Positions 25,066-33,085 of a stretch of 64,000 nt of DNA are shown in pieces. Made by a program: the position numbers and the translations under genes. The notes beneath the pieces are model-generated. The model saw nothing but the letters and a program-made list of their open reading frames with translations, ran no database searches and was not told where the DNA came from. The stretch is from Paenibacillus sp. FSL R7-0337 (GTDB lineage: Bacteria > Bacillota > Bacilli > Paenibacillales > Paenibacillaceae): assembly GCF_037969875.1 (NCBI RefSeq), contig NZ_CP150218.1, forward strand, positions 620,001 through 684,000. Direction: 5' to 3'. The number at the start of each line of letters is the position of its first letter. Within the stretch, counting starts at the first letter, position 1.

Positions 25066-26529
25066 ATGGCAGTTAAGAGCGGCAAGGAATATATCGAGCG
25101 TATCGACCGCCAGCAGATCAAAATATGGTACCAGGGTAAAACCATCCAAAGGCCTTTATCCAGCCATCCCGCCTTCAACGGATTAATGAAGACCCAAGCT
25201 GAAATGTATGATATGCAGCATCAGCAGAAACCCATCGAACAAATGACCTTTCAAAGCGGGACGGATGGGGAGCGCTACGGACTTTCCTTCCTGGCCCCGA
25301 GAAGCAAGGAAGACCTGGTCCGCCGGAGGATCATGATGGAATTGTGGGCTGGGAAGCACCACGGGTTTTTAGGGAGATCACCCGATTATATGAACACGAC
25401 GCTGATGTCTTTATATACCGCTGCGCATCTGTTACAAGAATACAATCCGGAATATGAAGATAATCTTAAAAAGTACTATGAGTACTGCCGCAGCCAGGAC
25501 ATTACCTTATCCCACGCATTCATTCAGCCGTTTGCCAGCCGGTTGTCCGAAGTGGTGGACGAGGTGGAGGATTCCATTACAGCTAAAGTTGTCGAGCGCA
25601 AGGAGAACGGAATTGTGGTAAACGGTGCTTTTATGATGGCTACGCAGGCAGCAACCTGTGATGAAATACTGGTGATCCCTTCACCTCTCCCTTCCATGAT
25701 GGAACAGGATAATCCATATGCCTTTGCTTTTGCCGTTCCCAATGATCTGGAAGGGATGACCTTCATTTGCCGTGAGAGTTACTCAGGCTCATCTCAATAT
25801 GATCATCCGCTGAGCAGCAGATTTGAAGAAATGGACGCCATGGTGATCTTCGATCACGTCTTCATCCCACGCAACCGTATCTTTTACTTAGGGAATCAAG
25901 AGATTGGAGAGCGGCTGTTCAGCGAAGGGAATTTTCACAGCCATGCCGGCCATCAGGTGCTTACACGCTACATTACCAAGACGGAATTTCTGCTCGGCCT
26001 GATCTCTAAATTGTCAGATGAACAGAATATCGCTCTCGAAGCGGTAACGATGGAGCGGATATCCCGGATTTTGACCATGCTTGAGAATTTAAAAGCTCTT
26101 CGCCTGGCTTCCGAAATGATGGCAGAACCGGATGCCAAGGGTTATTATGTGCCGGCCCACAAGCCGCTGATTGCGGCTACGATGCAGTATTCCTCTTTTT
26201 ATCAGGAGATGCTGGGTATGCTCCAGGACATCAGCTCCAGTAATCTGGTGATGCTTCCTTCCGAGACAGACCTGGGATCTGATGCCGGCGGCTTTATCCG
26301 TCTCTATCTTAAAGGACAGGATTCATCAGCCTGTGACCGGATTTCGCTCTTCCGGCTAAGCTGGGAACTGGCTATCGGCCCCTTCGGCGGCAGGCAAAGA
26401 CAGTTTGAGCGCTTTTTCTTCGGAAACACCCGCGCGCTTACTTCCCGGATGTATAACGTGTACAGTCTTGATAAATACAAGACGATGATTGATGAATTTC
26501 TGCAGCGTGGAGAAACCCAGGTCTTTTAA
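25066..26529 (+). CDS. HpaB-type flavin-dependent monooxygenase (4-hydroxyphenylacetate 3-monooxygenase family)
   Basis: 487 residues from ATG 25066, preceded by GGTGGTGGG; ATG 25051 is possible but lacks an SD. The protein follows the HpaB/HpaH family: an N-terminal helical and beta region with KEDLVRRRIMMELWA and GRSPDYMN, a middle beta domain (VVNGAFMMATQAATCDEILVIP), and a C-terminal helical domain ending in FGGRQRQFERFFFGN. Family enzymes use FADH2 from a separate reductase to hydroxylate phenols; a few are 4-hydroxybutyryl-CoA dehydratases, but their cluster-binding Cys/His set is not evident. No HpaC-like reductase is adjacent. A phenolic aglycone substrate fits the neighbouring glycosidase genes. 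Confidence 0.85.
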   Translation: MAVKSGKEYIERIDRQQIKIWYQGKTIQRPLSSHPAFNGLMKTQAEMYDMQHQQKPIEQMTFQSGTDGERYGLSFLAPRSKEDLVRRRIMMELWAGKHHGFLGRSPDYMNTTLMSLYTAAHLLQEYNPEYEDNLKKYYEYCRSQDITLSHAFIQPFASRLSEVVDEVEDSITAKVVERKENGIVVNGAFMMATQAATCDEILVIPSPLPSMMEQDNPYAFAFAVPNDLEGMTFICRESYSGSSQYDHPLSSRFEEMDAMVIFDHVFIPRNRIFYLGNQEIGERLFSEGNFHSHAGHQVLTRYITKTEFLLGLISKLSDEQNIALEAVTMERISRILTMLENLKALRLASEMMAEPDAKGYYVPAHKPLIAATMQYSSFYQEMLGMLQDISSSNLVMLPSETDLGSDAGGFIRLYLKGQDSSACDRISLFRLSWELAIGPFGGRQRQFERFFFGNTRALTSRMYNVYSLDKYKTMIDEFLQRGETQVF

Positions 26530-26548
26530 AGACTCTGGGTTTCTTTTG
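26512..26548 (+). terminator. Terminator overlapping the monooxygenase stop codon
   Basis: Stem GAAACCCAG (from 26512) with CTGGGTTTC, extended by an inner GTCTTT/AAGAC pairing, followed by TTTTG. The stop codon is in the loop. Confidence 0.8.
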
Positions 26549-26628
26549 TATTTCAACGACAAGCCGTAATTGCTGCCAGATAGCCGTGAAAGTATAATGG
26601 CTAAGAGAGAAGTAATGGAGGGGATCAT

Positions 26629-27213
26629 ATGAGAGAGCTGAAAAATATTGAAGAACGTATCCTGGACCGCGCGCTGTATCTGATGGGGAAGAACAAAAGC
26701 TGTAATATCGCGATCCGCACCATTGCCAAAGAAGCGGATGTTAATGTGAGTGCCATCAATTATTATTTCCGAAGTAAAGACGAAATGCTCAACCTGGTTA
26801 AGGAATTCTATATTCAAAATATCCTTACGGTATTGTCAATCTTACGAGATGAAGCCTGCAGTCCAAAAGAGAAGCTGCTGCTGGCAGCAAACGAGATTAT
26901 GGAATATTCGCTGCGTTTTCCCGGTAACCGGGTAATCTACACCCATTCCTTAGAGTGTTCAGATGATGATAAAACATCAAGACGCGTTATTGATCTGTCA
27001 GAGGAGATTGGCAGCCTGCTCAAAGCGTGTTTACGTAAGCTAATACCAGAAGATGATGATAACTTCAGGTTCAAGTATTTGATTTTCACTTCATCTATTA
27101 ATTATCCTACGGAATACGAAGGGATTACGGAAACAGATGGATTATTCCTGACTGACAAAGAAGCGCGTATAGAATACCTTAACCTGTTGATTGATTCGTT
27201 ATTTTCCGATTAA
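26629..27213 (+). CDS. TetR/AcrR-family transcriptional regulator
   Basis: 194 residues; ATG 26629 follows GGAGGGGATC. N-terminal helix-turn-helix: AIRTIAKEADVNVSAINYYF (about 28-47). The C-terminal helical ligand domain is not assignable. It sits between the flavin monooxygenase and the OYE-type reductase on the same strand and may control either or both. No clear dyad was identified in the 170-bp gap after it. Confidence 0.9.
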   Translation: MRELKNIEERILDRALYLMGKNKSCNIAIRTIAKEADVNVSAINYYFRSKDEMLNLVKEFYIQNILTVLSILRDEACSPKEKLLLAANEIMEYSLRFPGNRVIYTHSLECSDDDKTSRRVIDLSEEIGSLLKACLRKLIPEDDDNFRFKYLIFTSSINYPTEYEGITETDGLFLTDKEARIEYLNLLIDSLFSD

Positions 27214-27382
27214 CAGATCGTATGAACAACGCCGCAGAAAATTCAAACATTTTGTTTTAAACATATTGTCATAACTCATTCGCTCAGGTATATTTGAGGT
27301 GTCAGTAATCAGGTCGAACTGATTATGTGAAATATATAACAAAGTTTCGCGTCTTGAAAAAGAATGTGAAGGAGAATGTATT

Positions 27383-29320
27383 ATGGCTTATCCTGCTTTG
27401 TTCAGTCCTATTCAAATCAGAGGGTTAGAGTTGAAGAACCGTATTATCTTTCCGGCCATGGGCACCAAAATGCCTAGTGAGGAACGCTTTGTTACCCAGC
27501 AGCTTATCGATTACCATGTAGCCAGAGCAGAAGGAGGCTGCGGTTTAAATTTCACTGAGGTATGTTCGGTATATGGGCCAGCTGCGCCTAAGAAGTTCCT
27601 GGCCATCTCTGATGATAAATATATCCCTGGTCTACAGCAGCTTACAGAGGCCATCCATGATGCAGGCGGCAAGGCAGGAATTCAGTTATGGCTGGGTGGA
27701 TTGGCCGTTGCTAGTGATAGTGAGCAAATAATCATTATTCCAAGTCCCGTGCCTGTGCCTGGTACAGAATACACCATACCGGGAGCAGATATTGAGACTT
27801 TACAGGCTGCGGCTAAGTCCTTCGGAGAAGGGGCACGGCGGGCAGTCGAAGCCGGCTTCGACGCCATTGAATTTCATGCAGGCCATAACTATACTCCGCA
27901 TTCTTTCCTGAGCCCCTTCTTTAACCGGAGAACCGATGAATACGGGGGAAGCCTGGAGAACAGAGCCAGATTCCTGATTGAATGTATTACTTCGATTCGC
28001 GGTAACATTCCGGCAGATATGCCGTTGTTTATGCGTATTGATGCTCACGATGATTATCTGGAGGGCGGACTGAGTATAGAGGATGTTATCGCATTCTGTA
28101 AAATGGCACAAGCTGCCGGCGTGGATGCGCTTGACGTCTCCAGAGGTAATTTCTCTTCTGCGGCAATCAAATATGAGGTGCCTCCTATCGACCTGCCAAG
28201 AGGTTTCAATGTCGATAATGCAGCCAGAATCCGCCGGGAAACAGGGATGCTGACTGTTGCGGTAGGACGTATTAATGCCCCTGACCAGGCAGAGGACATC
28301 CTCGCGGACGGCAAAGCAGATATGGTGGTGATCGGACGTGCCCAGCTTGCTGACCCTGAATTCTGCCTGAAGGCAGAGTCCGGCAACAGCAACGATATTG
28401 TAGAGTGTGTCGCTTGCAATCAGGGCTGCTATGACGGATTTGTCTCAAGTGAAGTTCCATTCATTACATGCTTAAGAAACCCGGCTTTGGGCAGAGAAGC
28501 GGAATACAAGCTGATGATGACAGATCATCCCAAGAAGGTTGTAGTTGCCGGTGGCGGAATCGCCGGTTTGGAAGCGGCCATGGTGCTGAAGCGCAGAGGA
28601 CATCAGCCGATTGTATGCGAGGCGGCAGGAGCGCTGGGCGGCCAGTTTGCCCTGGCTGGTGAAGCGCCAAGAAAAGAAGAGATGAAAGCAGCCGCTATAT
28701 CCCGGGGAGAACAGGTAATCAGAGAGGGCATTGAGGTCCGACTGAATAGTCTGGTTACGGAGTCGCTCCTGGAAGAACTCGAGCCGGACGAAGTGATTGT
28801 GGCCGTAGGCGCATCCCCCATGGAGCTGAGAATTCCCGGAAGCCAGTTGACCAAGGTTACGAATTCGCATGATGTACTGTCTGGAGAAGCAACGGTAACC
28901 GGAGAAGTCGTTATTGTCGGCGGGGGACTCGTTGGTCTTGAGGTTGCTGAATACCTGCATGGTAGGGCTTCCAAGATCACTGTAGTCGAGATGCTGGATA
29001 AAGTAGCGAAAGACTTGGGTGAACTACGCTCGATCTGTGTCATGGAAAGCCTGCATGAATCAGGGGTCCAGCTTATGACCAACACCAAGTGCCTTGAAAT
29101 TACTGAGTATGGAGTCGTCATTGAAAACAATGGTGAAGTATCTGCGTACCCGTGTGATTCCGTAGTTGTCGCCATCGGGGCAAAGTCACGGAACTATGAG
29201 GGGCTCCAGCATTTTTGCAATGAACATGATATCCCTGTTCATGTGATCGGTGATGCCTTGCGTGCCCGCAGAGCCTTAAACGCTGTCAGCGAAGCGCATG
29301 AAGTGGCGAGAATGATCTAA
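27383..29320 (+). CDS. Old-yellow-enzyme/2,4-dienoyl-CoA reductase-type Fe-S flavoprotein
   Basis: 645 residues with GAAGGAG before ATG 27383. Residues 1-330 form an FMN-binding TIM barrel (ALFSPIQIRGLELKNRI, EFHAGHNYTPHSFLSPFFN with the family His pair replaced by H-N, RTDEYGGSLENRARF). Next comes a 4Fe-4S ligand set in VECVACNQGCYDGF and ITCLRNP. The C-terminal half holds FAD and NAD(P) motifs VVAGGGIAGLEAA and VIVGGGLVGLEVAEYL. The layout matches dienoyl-CoA reductase, bile-acid BaiCD and bacterial flavone/enoate reductases, which reduce activated C=C bonds. Substrate is unknown; neighbouring rhamnosidase and monooxygenase genes suggest an aromatic or terpenoid enone. Confidence 0.9.
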   Translation: MAYPALFSPIQIRGLELKNRIIFPAMGTKMPSEERFVTQQLIDYHVARAEGGCGLNFTEVCSVYGPAAPKKFLAISDDKYIPGLQQLTEAIHDAGGKAGIQLWLGGLAVASDSEQIIIIPSPVPVPGTEYTIPGADIETLQAAAKSFGEGARRAVEAGFDAIEFHAGHNYTPHSFLSPFFNRRTDEYGGSLENRARFLIECITSIRGNIPADMPLFMRIDAHDDYLEGGLSIEDVIAFCKMAQAAGVDALDVSRGNFSSAAIKYEVPPIDLPRGFNVDNAARIRRETGMLTVAVGRINAPDQAEDILADGKADMVVIGRAQLADPEFCLKAESGNSNDIVECVACNQGCYDGFVSSEVPFITCLRNPALGREAEYKLMMTDHPKKVVVAGGGIAGLEAAMVLKRRGHQPIVCEAAGALGGQFALAGEAPRKEEMKAAAISRGEQVIREGIEVRLNSLVTESLLEELEPDEVIVAVGASPMELRIPGSQLTKVTNSHDVLSGEATVTGEVVIVGGGLVGLEVAEYLHGRASKITVVEMLDKVAKDLGELRSICVMESLHESGVQLMTNTKCLEITEYGVVIENNGEVSAYPCDSVVVAIGAKSRNYEGLQHFCNEHDIPVHVIGDALRARRALNAVSEAHEVARMI

Positions 29321-29351
29321 GCAATAACACCACACTATGCTTCCAAAAAAG

Positions 29352-29413
29352 ATACCAAATTACCATATTATTTGGTGAAATTGCCTTATTCTAATAAAGT
29401 AAGCGATCTCATT
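29352..29413 (+). promoter_or_regulatory. AraC/cre-type promoter of the first GH3 gene
   Basis: The box TTACCATA begins at 29360, TATTCT (-10) begins at 29387 (27 bp downstream) and a cre-like AAGCGATCTCAT begins at 29401. An extra dyad, ACCAAAT (29354-29360) with ATTTGGT (29370-29376), overlaps the box. The same order and 27-bp distance recur before the GH78 and GPH genes of this set, suggesting one activator, probably the AraC protein at 31726, plus carbon catabolite repression. Confidence 0.6.
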
Positions 29414-29441
29414 AGATTTGATTATCATTGGAGGAGAGCAC

Positions 29442-31688
29442 GTGGAGCGTAATATCAAAGAAATTATTAGCCAAATGACCTTGGAAGAAAAAGCAGCAAT
29501 CTGCTCTGGACAAGATTTCTGGAATACCATACCCATCGAGCGTCTTGGAATACCTTCAATTATGATGACAGACGGCCCCCATGGACTTCGGAAGCAAGAG
29601 TGGGAGGCAGATCACCTTGGCGTGAACCAAAGTGTTCCTGCCACCTGCTATCCCACCGGAAGCGGTCTTGCCTCCTCTTGGAATACCGGGCTCGCAGAGC
29701 AAATGGGCTCCATGATTGGACTGGAAGCGTCAGCTGCGGATGTATCGATTGTTCTTGGACCAGGAGTGAACATCAAGCGCTCCCCATTATGCGGCCGGAA
29801 CTTTGAATATTTATCAGAGGACCCGTATTTATCAGGAACACTGGCAGCGAGTTATATACAAGGTGTACAGAGCCAGGGCGTCGGCACCTCCATTAAGCAT
29901 TTTGCCGTAAACAATCAGGAATATAAAAGAATGTCAGTCGACGCCCAGGTGGACGAACGAACCTTGCGGGAAATCTATCTTGCCAGCTTTGAATATGCCA
30001 TTAAACAAGGACAGCCCTGGACGGTCATGGCTGCGTACAACAAAGTGAACGGGGAGTATTGTTCAGAGAACACCCGTCTATTAACAGACATCCTCCGCGA
30101 AGAATGGGGCTTTGAGGGTGCAGTGATCTCGGACTGGGGAGCCGTCAACGAGCGGGACCTGGGCGTTGCTGCCGGTATGGATCTTGAAATGCCATCCAGT
30201 AACGGAGTCGGCAGCAAGAAGATTATTGAAGCTGTCCAATCCGGCAGACTGAGTGAAGCTGTGCTTGATCAGACTGTAGACAGAATTTTAACACTTGTCT
30301 TCAAAGCTGTCGAAAGCCGGAAAGAGAATATTACCGTTGATCCTGAGGTTCAACATCTTAAAGCCCGTGAAATTGCCGGAGAATGTATGGTTCTGCTCAA
30401 GAACGAAGAGGCTATCCTTCCTATCGGAATTAAGGATTCAGTTGCGGTAATCGGTGCTTTTGCCCGGAAGGCGCGTTATCAGGGCGGGGGCAGCTCCCAC
30501 ATTCTTCCTACTAAGCTCGATACGATATATGAAGAAATGGTTAAGATTGCCGGAGCGGATGACCGTATAAGGTATGCGGCCGGCTATCCGCTGGATACCG
30601 ATACGATCGACGAAGAACTGATTCAGGAGGCGGTTGAAGCTGCAAGACAGTCGCAAGTTGCCGTTATTGTTGCCGGTCTGCCTGAACGTTATGAATCGGA
30701 AGGGTTTGACCGAAAGCATCTTCAGTTGCCGGATAACCATCGGAGGATGATTGAAGCCGTCGCTGCGGAACAAGCCAATGTTGTAGTTGTACTCAGCAAC
30801 GGAGGACCGCTTGAAATGCCTTGGCTGGATAACGTTAAAGCTGTGCTGGAGGCGTATTTAGGCGGACAGGCTTCCGGGGGAGCCGTAGCTGATCTGCTCT
30901 ATGGGCTTGTCAATCCGAGCGGCAAACTCGCTGAGACCTTCCCTAAAAAGCTAATTCACAACCCGTCCTACTTAAACTTCCCGGGGGATGGGGAGACAGC
31001 GGAATACAGAGAAGGCATATTCGTGGGCTACCGCCACTACGACACTAGAGAAGTTGAACCGCTATTTCCCTTCGGTTTCGGCTTAAGCTATACGCAATAT
31101 GAGTATACAGATCTTAAGCTCAGTCATCATACGATTCAGGACACAGACCGTTTGTCCGTTACAGCTAAAATCAGGAACATAGGACGTATGGCTGGAAAAG
31201 AGGTCGTTCAGTTATATGTAAGTGATATTGAATCAACACTCCCCCGCCCAAGCAAGGAGTTAAAAGGCTATGCCAAGGTTGCGCTTCAACCAGGAGAAGA
31301 GACAACCGTTCAATTTGAGCTGGATAAACGATCCTTTGCGTATTACGATGCCAAGCGTCAAGATTGGATTGTTGAGACGGGGGAATTCGAAATTCTCATC
31401 GGCAGCTCTTCCAGAAATATCGAACTAAAAGACACGGTAGTGGTGGAATCAAGTACTGTTCTGCTCCAAACCATCACAAGGCATTCTACCTTTGCGGACC
31501 TGCTTCAGCATCCCCGTGGCGCTGCTATTATGGAAGCAATGGGACAACATGATGTTAAGGATAGTGGTTTGGGAGAAGGAATGGACGAATTAATTCTGAA
31601 CACTTCGTTGCATAACGCGGCCATGATGAGTAATGGGCTGTTCACTGAAGAGACACTTCAGAGCATTCTTGCCGCTGTGAATAGCTAA
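29442..31688 (+). CDS. GH3-family beta-glucosidase (set 1)
   Basis: 748 residues from GTG 29442 (GGAGGAGA upstream; frame open from 29418). It has the three-part GH3 layout: an (alpha/beta)8 domain with nucleophile Asp in AVISDWGAV and substrate-site segments DGPHGLRKQEW and KHFAVNNQE; a sandwich domain (AVIGAFARKARYQGGGSSH, VIVAGLPERYESEGFDR); a fibronectin III-like domain (GFGLSYTQYEY onward); and an extra 80-residue C-terminal tail. No signal peptide, so it acts inside the cell on imported glycosides, removing terminal beta-glucose (or xylose) from the non-reducing end. It is adjacent to AraC, GH78 and GPH genes and paralogous to the gene at 52807. Confidence 0.93.
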   Translation: MERNIKEIISQMTLEEKAAICSGQDFWNTIPIERLGIPSIMMTDGPHGLRKQEWEADHLGVNQSVPATCYPTGSGLASSWNTGLAEQMGSMIGLEASAADVSIVLGPGVNIKRSPLCGRNFEYLSEDPYLSGTLAASYIQGVQSQGVGTSIKHFAVNNQEYKRMSVDAQVDERTLREIYLASFEYAIKQGQPWTVMAAYNKVNGEYCSENTRLLTDILREEWGFEGAVISDWGAVNERDLGVAAGMDLEMPSSNGVGSKKIIEAVQSGRLSEAVLDQTVDRILTLVFKAVESRKENITVDPEVQHLKAREIAGECMVLLKNEEAILPIGIKDSVAVIGAFARKARYQGGGSSHILPTKLDTIYEEMVKIAGADDRIRYAAGYPLDTDTIDEELIQEAVEAARQSQVAVIVAGLPERYESEGFDRKHLQLPDNHRRMIEAVAAEQANVVVVLSNGGPLEMPWLDNVKAVLEAYLGGQASGGAVADLLYGLVNPSGKLAETFPKKLIHNPSYLNFPGDGETAEYREGIFVGYRHYDTREVEPLFPFGFGLSYTQYEYTDLKLSHHTIQDTDRLSVTAKIRNIGRMAGKEVVQLYVSDIESTLPRPSKELKGYAKVALQPGEETTVQFELDKRSFAYYDAKRQDWIVETGEFEILIGSSSRNIELKDTVVVESSTVLLQTITRHSTFADLLQHPRGAAIMEAMGQHDVKDSGLGEGMDELILNTSLHNAAMMSNGLFTEETLQSILAAVNS

Positions 31689-31701
31689 TTCGAGTATAAG
31701 T

Positions 31702-31732
31702 CCAATAAGCCCGGTAGAACCAGGCTTATTGG
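31702..31732. terminator. Bidirectional stem-loop between GH3 and AraC
   Basis: Perfect 10-bp stem CCAATAAGCC (31702-31711) with GGCTTATTGG (31723-31732). It lies between the GH3 end and the AraC end, overlapping the AraC stop codon, and can serve both convergent genes. Confidence 0.65.
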
Positions 31733-32946
31733 CTTAAATGTTGTGTTTGCTGATACTGTTTCGGGGTTAGCCCTGTATGCTTTTTGAAAACCTTAGTAAA
31801 GTAGCTCTGATCAGAAAAGCTCAGGAGTGACCCGATTTCGGACAGAGGTGTATTCGAGAACAGAATCATATTTTTGGCTTCTTCAATTTTAATCTGCTGG
31901 ATATACTCATTAACCGGTACACCCGTCTCCTTTTTAAATATAACCGACAAATAATTCGGGCTGATGCCGGCGTGACCGGCAATGGATTCATGGGTGATCC
32001 TGGAGAATCGCTGGTCATAAATATAATTTTTGCATGTGGTAACGGTTTTAGAATACCGGGCTTCCTCAACCTGAGCTACTTTTTCGGTCAACTCAAAAAA
32101 TGCAACTAAACATAACTGATCAATTTCTTTTTCCGTCCGCAATTCCTCCAGGCGTTGAATGTACAGATCGCTTACCGAAAAGGAAATTTCTGAATGAAGC
32201 CCTCCCTCTATCGCCGCTCTGGCAGCTAGAGCAATGCCTATAATGCCTAGATTTTTTTTGGAGCGGATGTGGCTTGATTTGGACAGTATCCCCGTATTCT
32301 CCTTGCCAAGCTGCGAGAATCGCTTAAGCGCTTCCGTTTGGCCTTCTCTTATGATCGTTAACAATTTCTTTTCATAAAGGGGATTATGATGAGGGGCCAG
32401 CTCGTCGTTTGGTGCAAAGCGGATGGCACCCGGCATCTTGGTTTCTTCAACCTGCAGCTCCAGTTGATCTTGTATCTGATCGGCTGCAATGAACTTGCCG
32501 CTGAACATCTGATAGATCAGAACGGCAATGTTCACCAGCTTCCCGTAGGTGATGACAGGAAGAGACTGATAATAATGAAACACCTGCTCCCGGTTGGCGA
32601 AGAGATTCGTATCGTTGATTAGCCCGTTTATTTTGTGGTCGAATAGCGTGAAGGGCAGAGAGGGGCCGACAATAATGGTTCCTTCAAAGCTCTGGTTACT
32701 GACCACACTCATGGATATGTAATTTTCAAAAAAGAGCGTTTTTCTAATGACAGGGATCTCTTTACAAATCGCAGGCTCTAATTCCAAAACATTAAAGAAT
32801 AATTGTTTATCGTTTCCATATAGAGGATTTAACATCCGATCATCCAAGCATTCAACAAGAACGTCACCGGCAGGACCAATAAAAAACACGGACAGCTCAA
32901 ATAGCCCGGATATGAGCTTGCAATGGCTTGCAACGCTTTGTTCCAT
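31726..32946 (-). CDS. AraC-family regulator (set 1)
   Basis: 406 residues from ATG 32946 with AGGAGG upstream. The C-terminal 100 residues are two AraC helix-turn-helices (SIAGHAGISPNYLSVIFKKE and PLSEIGSLLSFSDQSYFTKVFKKHTG). The N-terminal 280 residues are cytoplasmic and not a known sugar-cupin; they share a TIIVGPSLP-like patch and overall layout with the regulator at 49924. It is divergent from the first rhamnosidase and convergent with the GH3 gene. It is the natural candidate to bind the TACCATA boxes at three set-1 promoters. Effector unknown, perhaps a rhamnoside or its aglycone. Confidence 0.92.
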   Translation of the reverse strand: MEQSVASHCKLISGLFELSVFFIGPAGDVLVECLDDRMLNPLYGNDKQLFFNVLELEPAICKEIPVIRKTLFFENYISMSVVSNQSFEGTIIVGPSLPFTLFDHKINGLINDTNLFANREQVFHYYQSLPVITYGKLVNIAVLIYQMFSGKFIAADQIQDQLELQVEETKMPGAIRFAPNDELAPHHNPLYEKKLLTIIREGQTEALKRFSQLGKENTGILSKSSHIRSKKNLGIIGIALAARAAIEGGLHSEISFSVSDLYIQRLEELRTEKEIDQLCLVAFFELTEKVAQVEEARYSKTVTTCKNYIYDQRFSRITHESIAGHAGISPNYLSVIFKKETGVPVNEYIQQIKIEEAKNMILFSNTPLSEIGSLLSFSDQSYFTKVFKKHTGLTPKQYQQTQHLSQ

Positions 32947-32998
32947 AAAAACCTCCTATGACTGCCTCATAGTATTAAGCTTCTAAATTACAATCATA

Positions 32999-33052
32999 AT
33001 ACCATAATATTCACTGCTATTTCATTACAATAAGAGTAGTAAGCGGTATCAT
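32999..33052 (+). promoter_or_regulatory. AraC/cre-type promoter of the first rhamnosidase gene
   Basis: ATACCATA at 32999-33006, TACAAT (-10) at 33026-33031, AATAAG at 33029, and a cre-like AAGCGGTATCAT at 33041-33052. The arrangement is nearly identical to that at 35963-36017. Confidence 0.65.
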
Positions 33053-33085
33053 AAAATTTCTGGAATTATCGAAAGGCGGATACAG

